The position numbers and the translations under genes are program-made. From the IMG/VR virus record IMGVR_UViG_3300046660_000250, positions 1-59,145 of that record: 59,145 bases of DNA; one strand, 5' to 3'. Shown here piece by piece: positions 6,464-12,654 of this stretch. The notes beneath the pieces are model-generated. The model ran no database searches. It had not been told where the DNA came from and saw nothing but the letters and a program-made list of their open reading frames with translations. The DNA comes from a virus. How positions within the stretch are numbered: position 1 is the stretch's first letter; each line of letters begins with the position of its first letter.

Positions 6464-6675
6464 CCATGATCCACAACGCTTCCGCGACTGCGTTCAACTG
6501 GACGAAGTCGTCTTACAGCGGCGGAGACAACAACTGCGTGGAGGTGGCCATCGACGCCATTCCCGCGGCTCTCCCCGTGCGTGACTCCAAGGTCCCTGCC
6601 GGCCCCGCGCTCGTCCTCCGTGACACCACGTGGGGTGTCTTCGTCGACGCTGTGAAGCGTGGCGACGTCGCCTGA
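6460..6675 (+). CDS. DUF397 protein
   Basis: A 71-residue DUF397 protein: FNWTKSSYSGGDNNCVEVAI, then RDSKVPAGPALVL and WGVFVDAVKRGD, the complete family signature. It overlaps the XRE gene by ATGA, so the two are co-translated. In Streptomyces such partners bind or modulate the XRE/DUF5753 protein, and the pair has been discussed as toxin-antitoxin-like. Their presence inside a phage suggests capture from a host. Confidence 0.92.
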   Translation: MTMIHNASATAFNWTKSSYSGGDNNCVEVAIDAIPAALPVRDSKVPAGPALVLRDTTWGVFVDAVKRGDVA

Positions 6676-6691
6676 TAGCGGCACAACGCAA

Positions 6692-6723
6692 AGAGCCCCC
6701 GCCGGGTGACCGACGGGGGCTCT
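6692..6723. terminator. Terminator between convergent operons
   Basis: AGAGCCCCCG pairs with CGGGGGCTCT around a 12-base loop. It lies after DUF397 on the plus strand and after the 41-residue gene on the minus strand. TTGTG follows on the plus strand and TTTGCGTTG on the minus, so it can serve both directions. Confidence 0.85.
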
Positions 6724-6730
6724 TGTGTGC

Positions 6731-6856
6731 TCAGTACTTGCCGCCTCGCGCGGCCCGTACCTTATCCAGGCAGGTGGGGCAGAGTGGTCCGCCTCCCTGT
6801 CCGTACTTCACTGTCTGCTCTCCGCACGTTGCGCACGGGCCACTCTGGGAACTCAT
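6731..6856 (-). CDS. Mini zinc-ribbon protein
   Basis: A 41-residue protein. CATCGEQ and LCPTCLDK give a CxxC...CxxC zinc ribbon of the type seen in very small phage and Streptomyces proteins. The ATG overlaps the stop of the preceding gene (ATGA). The size is small, but codon-frame continuity and coupling support it. Confidence 0.65.
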   Translation of the reverse strand: MSSQSGPCATCGEQTVKYGQGGGPLCPTCLDKVRAARGGKY

Positions 6857-7230
6857 GTGCTAAGGGTACGTCGCCGTCCGCGGCGAGCCGTGTCGACAGC
6901 CTGCCGGTAACCGATGTGCGCACACCAGTCGGCGATGTCGTTGTACCGCGGGAGCGCCTCCAGCTCGTCGGCCACCTTGCTTCGAACGACGATCTCCTCT
7001 GCCGACATGTCCGTACCGGTTCGCCCCTCCGCCTCGTCCGCCGCGCGGAGGAGAGCAGCGGCGAGTTCACGCGCCTGCGCGGGGGTGAACTCCATCTCCG
7101 GGTACTCGTCGTCGTGCGGGTGCCCTTGGTAGACGACGCCGGGCTTGTAGTACTCGGACATGCCCTCCTCGCGTGTGAACACACTGACTTCGAGGGAGCT
7201 CGCGCCGTCTCGTCCGATCTCAGCTTGCAT
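6853..7230 (-). CDS. Hypothetical protein
   Basis: A 125-residue acidic protein. It includes the stretch MEFTPAQARELAAALLRAADEAE, a helical segment common in small actinobacterial proteins, and a Cys/His near the end (WCAHIGYRQ). The ATG follows AGGAGAG. It lies between DUF2637 and the mini zinc-ribbon gene in one leftward run. Function unknown. Confidence 0.75.
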   Translation of the reverse strand: MQAEIGRDGASSLEVSVFTREEGMSEYYKPGVVYQGHPHDDEYPEMEFTPAQARELAAALLRAADEAEGRTGTDMSAEEIVVRSKVADELEALPRYNDIADWCAHIGYRQAVDTARRGRRRTLST

Positions 7231-7239
7231 GATCTCTCC

Positions 7240-7881
7240 TCACACACCCGCGGTGCGCTTGACGTTGATGACCTTACGGGCCTCGTTCAGGTCGACGCGG
7301 ACGGAGTTGGGCGTCGTACCGGAGTACTTCGTCAGTCGGGGGCGCGGACCGTTGGCAGCGCTGCGCACCGTCTCCGGGGCCACACCCAGACGCTCTGCAG
7401 CCTCCGCGTAGGACACGAGGTTGGGGCGTGGAGCCGCGTTCACGGGCTCCGCGGGCTCCTCGTCCGCCGGGTCCGTGGTCGGCGCTCCAGCGGCCTCCTG
7501 TGGCTCCTCCGCATGTGACTTGCGGGAGTGGACGAGGAGCGACCCACCGAAGAACGCGAGTACGGGCCAGCCGGCGACCACGATGCGGAGCCACGTCGGA
7601 GGGTGCGACAGGTCGATTACCTCAGCCGTGCCGACGTTGGCGCCCATGGACGCCGCCAGGGACAGGAAGAACCAGATCCGCGGCGCCTTCTTACCCGACC
7701 CGTCCGCCTCCCGGATCTGCTTCCAGGCCATGACCAACAGGAGGTCGACGCTCACGGGGTAGGCCCATGCCTTCCAGCCGCCCTGGCCGGCTGCCTCTGC
7801 GATGTCGTGGATGTGAGCGAAGGACAGGGCTGCAGCGATGACGGCCTGGATAAGGAGGGGGTCCCGCAGGCTGCTTCTCAT
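7240..7881 (-). CDS. DUF2637 membrane protein with HTH
   Basis: A 213-residue protein with the DUF2637 signature. A first membrane helix (LIQAVIAAALSFAHI) is followed by GWKAWAYPVSVDLLLVMAW, RIWFFLSLAASMGANVG and IVVAGWPVLAFFGGSLLV, four membrane segments in all. A Pro/Ala/Glu linker leads to a helix-turn-helix (SYAEAAERLGVAPETVRSA). The family occurs in Streptomyces plasmids, integrative elements and phages, some near spread (Spd) functions. The true start is the ATG at 7881 behind GAGGAGCC; the longer upstream frame is not coding-like. Role in the phage unknown. Confidence 0.85.
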   Translation of the reverse strand: MRSSLRDPLLIQAVIAAALSFAHIHDIAEAAGQGGWKAWAYPVSVDLLLVMAWKQIREADGSGKKAPRIWFFLSLAASMGANVGTAEVIDLSHPPTWLRIVVAGWPVLAFFGGSLLVHSRKSHAEEPQEAAGAPTTDPADEEPAEPVNAAPRPNLVSYAEAAERLGVAPETVRSAANGPRPRLTKYSGTTPNSVRVDLNEARKVINVKRTAGV

Positions 7882-7926
7882 GGCTCCTCGGTTCGTGTAC
7901 GGGGGTGTGTGAATGGTTCGTGCGAT

Positions 7927-7959
7927 GGAGCCCCCGTCACCGCAATTGACAGGGGCTCC
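7927..7959 (-). terminator. Hairpin upstream of DUF2637
   Basis: GGAGCCCC and GGGGCTCC enclose a 17-base loop containing CAATTGCGGT. A near copy lies at 9901-9933, so both belong to the set of repeated intergenic elements. It follows the 7971-8342 gene on the minus strand and may terminate or process the transcript. Confidence 0.6.
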
Positions 7960-7970
7960 GTGGGGGTGGG

Positions 7971-8342
7971 TCAGTTGGGAAGCGGCGCCCACTTCAGACC
8001 CAGGGCGTGAGTGTGAGTGATCCACGCGTCGAGCTTGACGCTCACCGTCTCCCACTCCTCTACCGTCAGGTCGTACGCGTAGCCCTGACGACCGTAGTCC
8101 CGGACGTAGTCCGCCAGGGCCGCTATGCAGTTGTCGCGCGTGCGCGGGGCAGTTACTACCGCCTCGACGCCGGGCTTGCCGTAGTCGGTGACGACGGACC
8201 ATCCGAAGTGCGCGACTTCCGCGATCCACACCGTGTACCGGCCGTAGTGTGCCCAGTTGTACGACACGCGGGTTGCGCGAGCGCGCGGGATGGACGTCAG
8301 GTCGTCGACGGTGATCGGGAGCATCGTCTCTGTGGTGGTCAT
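7971..8342 (-). CDS. Hypothetical protein
   Basis: A 123-residue protein rich in aromatic residues (VSYNWAHYGRYTVWIAEVAHFGWSVV), suggesting a compact globular fold. It has an AAGGAGAC ribosome site and a family A promoter element about 40 bases upstream (8377-8407). Not recognised. Confidence 0.75.
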   Translation of the reverse strand: MTTTETMLPITVDDLTSIPRARATRVSYNWAHYGRYTVWIAEVAHFGWSVVTDYGKPGVEAVVTAPRTRDNCIAALADYVRDYGRQGYAYDLTVEEWETVSVKLDAWITHTHALGLKWAPLPN

Positions 8343-8376
8343 GTTGTCTCCTTCGCGAATGCCTTGCGTTGCCCCG

Positions 8377-8407
8377 ACTATCGCACCGTTATGGCGACCA
8401 CCACAAC
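8377..8407 (-). promoter_or_regulatory. Promoter-like element, family A, copy 1
   Basis: On the minus strand GTTGTGGTGGTCGCCATAAC is followed by GGTGCGATAGT. TTGTGG and GATAGT, 18 bases apart, could be -35 and -10 boxes. It precedes the 7971-8342 gene. Confidence 0.55.
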
Positions 8408-8434
8408 ACCTGGCGCCAACTTCCGTAAGTCGTT

Positions 8435-8623
8435 TTACGCAGCTCCCGACAGGACGTCAACGGCCAGGCGAACGGCGCCCATCCCGGCGTTGTCAGGAGC
8501 GGGTGCTCCCGCGACGCTGGCGCCGGCGAACATGTCGGCCGTGGTGATCTCGTCGGAGTCCGTCCTCCCCTCATCGACGAGACCGCGAGCGACTCGGACG
8601 GCGTCGAGCGCAGAGAACATCAT
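8435..8623 (-). CDS. Hypothetical protein
   Basis: A 62-residue Ala/Gly-rich protein starting MMFSALDAVRVARG. The first ATG overlaps the upstream TGA. Its stop codon begins the conserved TAAAACGACTYACGGAAG block that leads into the family A promoter, so the repeat unit starts exactly at the gene end. Confidence 0.6.
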   Translation of the reverse strand: MMFSALDAVRVARGLVDEGRTDSDEITTADMFAGASVAGAPAPDNAGMGAVRLAVDVLSGAA

Positions 8624-8781
8624 CACTCCCCCGCCTCGTCCCGCAGGTCCGCCAGGGCGTCGCCGATTGCGGCCCATCCGTCATCGTCCGACAGTCGGCC
8701 AGCGATGACTTCGGCCCACACGCCGTTCACCGTGACGTGGAACGCGTCCAGGGCTTCCAGCTTTTCCGGATCGTTCATCAT
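8623..8781 (-). CDS. Hypothetical protein
   Basis: A 52-residue acidic protein (MMNDPEKLEALDAFHVTVNG). The double ATG at 8781 sits behind AGGAGGAGCAGCC, which decides the start over a longer upstream reading. Coupled to the next gene by ATGA. Not recognised. Confidence 0.65.
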   Translation of the reverse strand: MMNDPEKLEALDAFHVTVNGVWAEVIAGRLSDDDGWAAIGDALADLRDEAGE

Positions 8782-8792
8782 GGCTGCTCCTC

Positions 8793-9113
8793 CTAGGCTG
8801 TGCGGTGATGCATCGTGTGCGAACAGTTCCACTCTGGCTTGCAGTCAGGGGCGTTGCGCTTCCGGCCGTCGAGGCAGACGTCACACAGGTCGTAGTTCGG
8901 GTTGTCCAACGCGCGCTGTGTCGGGAGGCCGAAGTCGTTGATCATGTCGACCGGGCAAGCGGTGCCGCAGTGCCGATAGGTATCGCTCCGCCCCTTCCAC
9001 GTCCAGGTACGCCCGAACCGGTCGACGATGTCCGGGTGCTCCGTGCGCTCGATGGCGGCTACCGCTTCGCGGGATGCCGTCCACTCGGCTATCAAGGCTG
9101 ACACGCTCTTCAT
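8793..9113 (-). CDS. Hypothetical Cys/His protein
   Basis: A 106-residue protein with several Cys and His in its second half (YRHCGTACPVD, YDLCDVC, DCKPEWNCSHTMHH), which could bind two zinc ions. The first half is a helical region. No known family was recognised. Confidence 0.7.
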   Translation of the reverse strand: MKSVSALIAEWTASREAVAAIERTEHPDIVDRFGRTWTWKGRSDTYRHCGTACPVDMINDFGLPTQRALDNPNYDLCDVCLDGRKRNAPDCKPEWNCSHTMHHRTA

Positions 9114-9137
9114 GGTTACTCCGTAAGTAACTGACGA

Positions 9138-9159
9138 AGCCCCCGCCGGAGCGGGGGCT
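9138..9159 (-). terminator. Hairpin terminator
   Basis: AGCCCCCGC-CGGA-GCGGGGGCT is a perfect nine-pair stem with a tetraloop, directly after the 9167-9379 gene on the minus strand and followed by TCGTCAG. Confidence 0.75.
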
Positions 9160-9166
9160 ACTGTGA

Positions 9167-9379
9167 TCAGAAGCCGGCTTCGAGGAGCCAGTCCGGCTTG
9201 CCCTTTGCCTCCGAGAGGACGTCCTCGTCGAAGAGCTCCGGCTCGTCGGCGACCGGGGCGAAGACGCCCGCGCCCAGCTCCCCCGCGACGAGGGGGCGGG
9301 AGTCGTAACCGAAGTCGAGGTCAGCGCGGGCGACGAGGTGGTCAATCTCCGTGCACGTGATGTCGTCCAGAGCCTTCAT
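9167..9379 (-). CDS. Hypothetical protein
   Basis: A 70-residue strongly acidic protein (MKALDDITCTEIDHLVARADLD). The ATG follows AGGGAGGGGAACACA. It is a single-gene unit flanked by a family A promoter (9428-9458) and a terminator (9138-9159). Its own promoter and terminator make it a notable early gene of unknown role. Confidence 0.75.
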   Translation of the reverse strand: MKALDDITCTEIDHLVARADLDFGYDSRPLVAGELGAGVFAPVADEPELFDEDVLSEAKGKPDWLLEAGF

Positions 9380-9427
9380 TGTGTTCCCCTCCCTGCGGGA
9401 CTTCCGTAAGTCCCTTGCGTTGTCCTG

Positions 9428-9458
9428 ACTATCGCACAGTTATGGCGACCACCACAAC
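9428..9458 (-). promoter_or_regulatory. Promoter-like element, family A, copy 2
   Basis: On the minus strand this copy carries the same 20-base GTTGTGGTGGTCGCCATAAC core, then TGTGCGATAGT. It is directed at the 9167-9379 gene. The leader also holds GGGACTTACGGAAGTCCC, a short hairpin. Confidence 0.6.
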
Positions 9459-9485
9459 ACCTGACGACAACTTCCGTGAGTCGTT

Positions 9486-9662
9486 TTACGCGTCTGCCGC
9501 GAGGAGCGCGACGAGCCGGCCCCCGGGCAGCGTCACCACGTACCCTCCGCGGACCCTCGTGGTCCCGTGCCGGCGCCGCACGGCCTGGCGCAGTAAGTGG
9601 CGGTGCGCCACGTCGTCGACGAGGAACGAGCGTCCGCCTTCGAAGGTGACCCGGTACGTCAC
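9486..9662 (-). CDS. Hypothetical protein (GTG start)
   Basis: A 58-residue basic protein (TYRVTFEGGRSFLVDDVAHRHLLRQ). The GTG start overlaps the TGA of the preceding gene, so it is coupled. A longer upstream reading frame only shadows that gene. Its TAA stop begins the repeat block that leads to family A copy 2. Confidence 0.6.
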   Translation of the reverse strand: MTYRVTFEGGRSFLVDDVAHRHLLRQAVRRRHGTTRVRGGYVVTLPGGRLVALLAADA

Positions 9663-9868
9663 GCTGCCCTCACGGTTCGCGTGACGGTGAGAGGGCGCGT
9701 CGCCAGGATGACGGCGTCTCCCCCGTCGACGAAACGGATGTGGACGTGTCCCTTGGCCGTCGGCCACGCGGGACCGTCCGCGGTGCGCTCGTGTCCGTGG
9801 AGGACGAAGACGTCTCCCCCGCGGATCTGGCGGGCTTCGATGTTCTCCTGAATGGTGAATGAGTCCAT
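9659..9868 (-). CDS. Hypothetical beta-rich protein
   Basis: A 69-residue protein with alternating hydrophobic strands (GHVHIRFVDGGDAVILATRPLTVTRTV), probably a small beta barrel. The ATG follows AGGAGGAGCC. First of a two-gene group with 9486-9662. Not recognised. Confidence 0.7.
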   Translation of the reverse strand: MDSFTIQENIEARQIRGGDVFVLHGHERTADGPAWPTAKGHVHIRFVDGGDAVILATRPLTVTRTVRAA

Positions 9869-9900
9869 GGCTCCTCCTGTGAGTGACTCGCACTACGGGA

Positions 9901-9933
9901 GGAGCCCCCGCGACCGCAATTCGCAGGGGCTCC
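9901..9933 (-). terminator. Hairpin between genes
   Basis: GGAGCCCC and GGGGCTCC close a loop with GAATTGCGGT. This is the same element as 7927-7959. It follows the 9942-10433 gene on the minus strand. Confidence 0.6.
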
Positions 9934-9941
9934 AGGGTGGT

Positions 9942-10433
9942 TCAGGCGACGTTCTTCAGAAGGGCGTCGAGGAACGACTCCCCGTCGACGGGGGCGGGCA
10001 GCGGGGTTGGGGCGGGCTCCAGAACCTCCGGGAGGTCGAAGAGCCCCTCTGCTGCCTCCGCCGTGGCGTAGTGCCCCGCCGCAACCTCGACGAGGTACTC
10101 CGGCACGGCCTCCGTGTAGCGGACGGGCGGGAACGGTCGCTTCATGGTGGCTACGTCGTAAGTGCCGTGAGACGTGAACGTGCCTCGCTCCCACCGACGC
10201 GCAAGGGAAGACAGCGTTCCCTTGCCTCCCTCACCGACGGCCCGCGCCCGAGCATGGATCGTCGGGGCCGACGCCTTGCGCATGTCGACGAGCGCCGCCT
10301 TCACGGCCTTCGCTTGAGCTGCTTCGAGCTGCTTGACGGTACGGATCTTCCCGCCCACCTCTGTGCGGATGACGCGCTCGATGCCGGCGACGGTGATCGT
10401 CGTCTCCCGGTAGTCAGTCGTCGACGCCATCAT
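9942..10433 (-). CDS. Hypothetical protein
   Basis: A 163-residue protein. The N-terminal part is TTDYRETTITVAGIERVIRTEV, a long Ala/Lys/Arg helix follows (RTVKQLEAAQAKAVKAALVDMRKA), and the C-terminus ends in a Pro-rich tail. The ATG at 10433 follows GAAGGAGAAC, and a second ATG comes one codon later. Preceded by family A promoter copy 3. Function unknown. Confidence 0.75.
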   Translation of the reverse strand: MMASTTDYRETTITVAGIERVIRTEVGGKIRTVKQLEAAQAKAVKAALVDMRKASAPTIHARARAVGEGGKGTLSSLARRWERGTFTSHGTYDVATMKRPFPPVRYTEAVPEYLVEVAAGHYATAEAAEGLFDLPEVLEPAPTPLPAPVDGESFLDALLKNVA

Positions 10434-10465
10434 GTTCTCCTTCGTGAGTGCCTTGCGGTGCCTGA

Positions 10466-10496
10466 ACTATCGCACAGTTATGGCGACCACCACAAC
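10466..10496 (-). promoter_or_regulatory. Promoter-like element, family A, copy 3
   Basis: The GTTGTGGTGGTCGCCATAAC core is followed by TGTGCGATAGT on the minus strand, 33 bases before the 9942-10433 start. The upstream part of the repeat reaches back into the coding end of the 10500-10670 gene. Confidence 0.6.
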
Positions 10497-10499
10497 ACC

Positions 10500-10670
10500 T
10501 CACGGCAAAGTTCCGTCAGTCGTTTCACGGACCTTCCGACGCCACGACTGACGCTCCCGGCGGCGCGCGGATCGTCGAGCCATCCTTCGCGCTCTCCCCG
10601 GGGGCTGGCCGCAACAGTGGCAGTCCCTGCCGCCGGGTCCCTCAGCGCAGTTGGCGCCCAGCATGCGCAT
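10500..10670 (-). CDS. Small basic CxxC protein
   Basis: A 56-residue protein with CHCCGQPPGRARR and many Arg residues, likely nucleic-acid binding. The ATG at 10670 follows AGGAGGAGCT. Its last codons (VRETTDGTLP) lie within the repeated TTCCGTCAGTCGTTTCACGG block that elsewhere is intergenic, so the gene end has been shaped by the repeat. Seven bases from the sortase-like gene. Confidence 0.6.
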   Translation of the reverse strand: MRMLGANCAEGPGGRDCHCCGQPPGRARRMARRSARRRERQSWRRKVRETTDGTLP

Positions 10671-10678
10671 AGCTCCTC

Positions 10679-11311
10679 CTAGATTCGGTGCAGCAGCGAG
10701 AACCCCGTCCCGCTCCCCTCGCACGTCTGGAGGATGAGGGCCGGCGACCCCGGGAACGTCGGGATGGAGCCGCCCTGACGGTTGATCGTCAGGTGCCCGT
10801 ACACCCGGTACGTCCCCGCGAGCGGACCGGAGATGACGCGGACCGTTCGGCCGACGGGGACGCGGGAGAGCCACTGATATCCCTGCCAGTTGTGGCCGGC
10901 CAGGATGTTGCCCGCGTACATCGTGAGCGCTCCGGCGTCGATGCACGGCTGTGGAGCGGAGCTGCAGTTCCGGTAGTACGAGATCCGGACGTCCGCGGGG
11001 GCCTTCGGGATCGGGTGCTTCGTCCGCGGCCTCGTCGAGGGCGTAGCGAGCGACGCGGAGGGAGTCGGCGTCAGTGTCTTGCGCACGCCCTCACGGGTCG
11101 TGTGCGACGTCGGACGGGGCTCCGGTCGGTAGGGCGTCATCCTCGTCGGCGACGGGGTCACCACGGGAGCCGTGACGACGTCGGAGAGGAACGGTCCGTC
11201 CGGCGCCTGCGCGTCGGTGGCGACGGATAGGACCGTCGACAGAGCGGCGGCCGTGGCGACGGCCGCGAGCGCCAGGCCTCCGAGGAGGGGCGTACGGGAG
11301 GGCTTCGTCAT
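10679..11311 (-). CDS. Sortase-like membrane-anchored protein (class E/F type)
   Basis: A 210-residue protein. An N-terminal membrane anchor (LLGGLALAAVATAAALSTVL) is followed by a long Pro/Thr/Ser linker (40-105) and a domain with the sortase layout. ILAGHNWQGYQWLSRVPVG supplies His140. TVRVISG...TYRVYGHLTI gives the beta strands. ALILQTCEGSGTGFSLLHRI gives Cys197 and Arg209. This His-Cys-Arg order and the LxTC motif match sortases that fix proteins to peptidoglycan in actinobacteria. The start is the ATG at 11311 (SD GAGGAGAAG). It could modify the host surface during infection. No obvious LAXTG-type substrate is encoded by the phage. Confidence 0.8.
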   Translation of the reverse strand: MTKPSRTPLLGGLALAAVATAAALSTVLSVATDAQAPDGPFLSDVVTAPVVTPSPTRMTPYRPEPRPTSHTTREGVRKTLTPTPSASLATPSTRPRTKHPIPKAPADVRISYYRNCSSAPQPCIDAGALTMYAGNILAGHNWQGYQWLSRVPVGRTVRVISGPLAGTYRVYGHLTINRQGGSIPTFPGSPALILQTCEGSGTGFSLLHRI

Positions 11312-11460
11312 GACTTCTCCTCGTCCTTCGGCGTCGGTCCGCCGGCGCGCTTCATGTCGGTGTGGAGCTGGGAGACGGCCGACTTGCGGTTCGTCGACGC
11401 CGTGGCGTGGAACCGGTCGAAGGCTGCTCGGACGTTGGTGTCGTTGGCGGTGCGCCGCAT
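11308..11460 (-). CDS. Hypothetical small basic protein
   Basis: A 50-residue protein (MRRTANDTNVRAAFDRFHATA), basic and helical. The ATG at 11460 follows GGAAAGGAAG. Overlaps the sortase-like gene by ATGA. Not recognised. Confidence 0.6.
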   Translation of the reverse strand: MRRTANDTNVRAAFDRFHATASTNRKSAVSQLHTDMKRAGGPTPKDEEKS

Positions 11461-11462
11461 GG

Positions 11463-11642
11463 TCACACTTCCTTTCCACAGCGCTTGAGCTCCCAGACCA
11501 CGACGAGCGCCATGACCAGCACGGGAACGCTGAAGGTGATCAGGATGGCGATCGGTGACCCCGCTCCGACCGTCAGCAGCAGGACGGGGAACGGCACGTA
11601 CAGGCACACAAGTTGCGCTACCAGGACTCTCGTCCGCTTCAT
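11463..11642 (-). CDS. Small membrane protein
   Basis: A 59-residue protein with two hydrophobic helices: VLVAQLVCLYVPFPVLLLTV, then SPIAILITFSVPVLVMALVVVW. A cytoplasmic ELKRCGKEV tail follows. The ATG at 11642 follows GGAGCC. With the sortase-like gene downstream it forms a membrane-associated cluster. A holin-like or envelope role is possible but unproven. Confidence 0.65.
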   Translation of the reverse strand: MKRTRVLVAQLVCLYVPFPVLLLTVGAGSPIAILITFSVPVLVMALVVVWELKRCGKEV

Positions 11643-11666
11643 ATCGGCTCCTTCAGGTTCTTCGAG

Positions 11667-11744
11667 TGCCCCGCCGCGGATTCGAACCGCGCGCCCGCCG
11701 GCACTGGGGGTGCCGGGTGTGTTCGGGCGATGCCTCAGCGGGGC
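11667..11744 (-). ncRNA. tRNA-like gene, unusual D and anticodon arms
   Basis: The minus strand has a perfect acceptor GCCCCGC/GCGGGGC with discriminator A, and a perfect T arm CGCGG-TTCGAAT-CCGCG. The anticodon-type stem CGGCA/TGCCG closes loop CCCCCAG, so the triplet would be CCC (Gly), but U33 is missing. The D region is long and poorly paired (GGC-ATC-GCC then CGAACACAC). It is either a divergent tRNA-Gly or a tRNA-like decoy. It begins seven bases after the 11751-11915 gene. Confidence 0.5.
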
Positions 11745-11750
11745 GCCTTA

Positions 11751-11915
11751 CTACGCGAATCGCTTCCGGTAGACCATGTTCGACGCAATCAACTCCCGTC
11801 CCTGCGGGCTGCGGACGTTGCGCTCCGCGCCACGAATGCGCTTCACCTGGCCTTGCAGCGCCATGCCGTACCGGTTCGTACGGAGGAACGTGCGCTTCAT
11901 CGCCGTCGGGCTCAT
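11751..11915 (-). CDS. Small basic protein
   Basis: A 54-residue Arg-rich protein (MSPTAMKRTFLRTNRYGMAL), likely RNA or DNA binding. The ATG follows GGGGAGGCAGAG. Preceded by family A copy 4 and a hairpin leader (11929-11952), and followed at once by the tRNA-like element, suggesting a joint transcript. Confidence 0.6.
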   Translation of the reverse strand: MSPTAMKRTFLRTNRYGMALQGQVKRIRGAERNVRSPQGRELIASNMVYRKRFA

Positions 11916-11928
11916 CTCTGCCTCCCCT

Positions 11929-11952
11929 GGGGCGCCCCTTGCGAGGCGCCCC
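11929..11952 (-). other. Leader hairpin (possible attenuator)
   Basis: GGGGCGCC-CCTTGCGA-GGCGCCCC is an eight-pair perfect stem located between family A promoter copy 4 and the 11751-11915 start. Its place in the leader rather than after a gene points to attenuation or RNA processing. Confidence 0.45.
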
Positions 11953-11977
11953 GTCCGTGAATTCCTTGCGTGACTCT

Positions 11978-12008
11978 ACTGTCGCACAGTTATGGCGACC
12001 ACCACAAC
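11978..12008 (-). promoter_or_regulatory. Promoter-like element, family A, copy 4
   Basis: GTTGTGGTGGTCGCCATAAC is followed by TGTGCGACAGT. This is the same element as copies 1-3 with one change in the -10-like box (GACAGT for GATAGT). Confidence 0.6.
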
Positions 12009-12043
12009 ATGCCCGGGGAAGTTCCGTGAAACGACTTGCGGAC

Positions 12044-12604
12044 CTACTCGTCCGCGAGGAACTGCGCGAGGTGGATGACGTCCGCGGCCGAGGTGTGCTC
12101 GACGCCGGCCAGGAGCATCTTTGCCTGCGCCACGAAGTCGCCGCGGAGGCTGACGACAGGGACGGGCTCCAGGGTCGTCGCGGGCTCCGCCGGCTCGTCG
12201 AGGAGGGCAACCTCCGCGCACCACCAGGAGCCGTCGTCCCAGGTGTCCGACGTGTCGTCGAGCCGGACCCGGAAAGCCTTGCCCCGCCCGTCAGCCTCGG
12301 CCTGGCGCAGCACACCCGTCCGGCCGACGAAGGCTCCGGGCTTCACGTAGGGGTCGTCCTCCACGATCCGGACCCGGTCGCCGACCTTCGGGGTGCGGGT
12401 CTCAGTGGTTGCCGCCTCCGCCACCTCTCCCCCGTCGATCTCGTCGGCCAGCGCGATGATGCCGCGGGCGAAGGTGCGGGCGTCAGCGGGGTCGAGGTAG
12501 ACCTCCACACGGCCGCTCGGCTCCAGCTCCACACGGTTACTGCTCCGCGTCGCGGTAATGGTGTCGTCGGAGTCAATGGCGCACTCTGCGGTGTACACGG
12601 TCAT
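12044..12604 (-). CDS. Hypothetical protein with KOW/SH3-like segment (paralogue A)
   Basis: A 186-residue protein. The middle has KVGDRVRIVEDDPYVKPGAFVGRTGVL, an SH3/KOW-like beta barrel. The C-terminus ends in a helix, DVIHLAQFLADE. It is related to 13121-13621, which shares the ARxFAxxxxAL segment, the KVGDRVxI barrel and the closing helix (IAYAKYLAGE). The two are therefore duplicated copies separated by one gene. Probably a nucleic-acid binding accessory protein. Function unknown. Confidence 0.75.
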   Translation of the reverse strand: MTVYTAECAIDSDDTITATRSSNRVELEPSGRVEVYLDPADARTFARGIIALADEIDGGEVAEAATTETRTPKVGDRVRIVEDDPYVKPGAFVGRTGVLRQAEADGRGKAFRVRLDDTSDTWDDGSWWCAEVALLDEPAEPATTLEPVPVVSLRGDFVAQAKMLLAGVEHTSAADVIHLAQFLADE

Positions 12605-12654
12605 GTTCTCTCCTCGTGTCAGTGACTTGCGGTGCGTGAGTCGTTTTGCGGACG

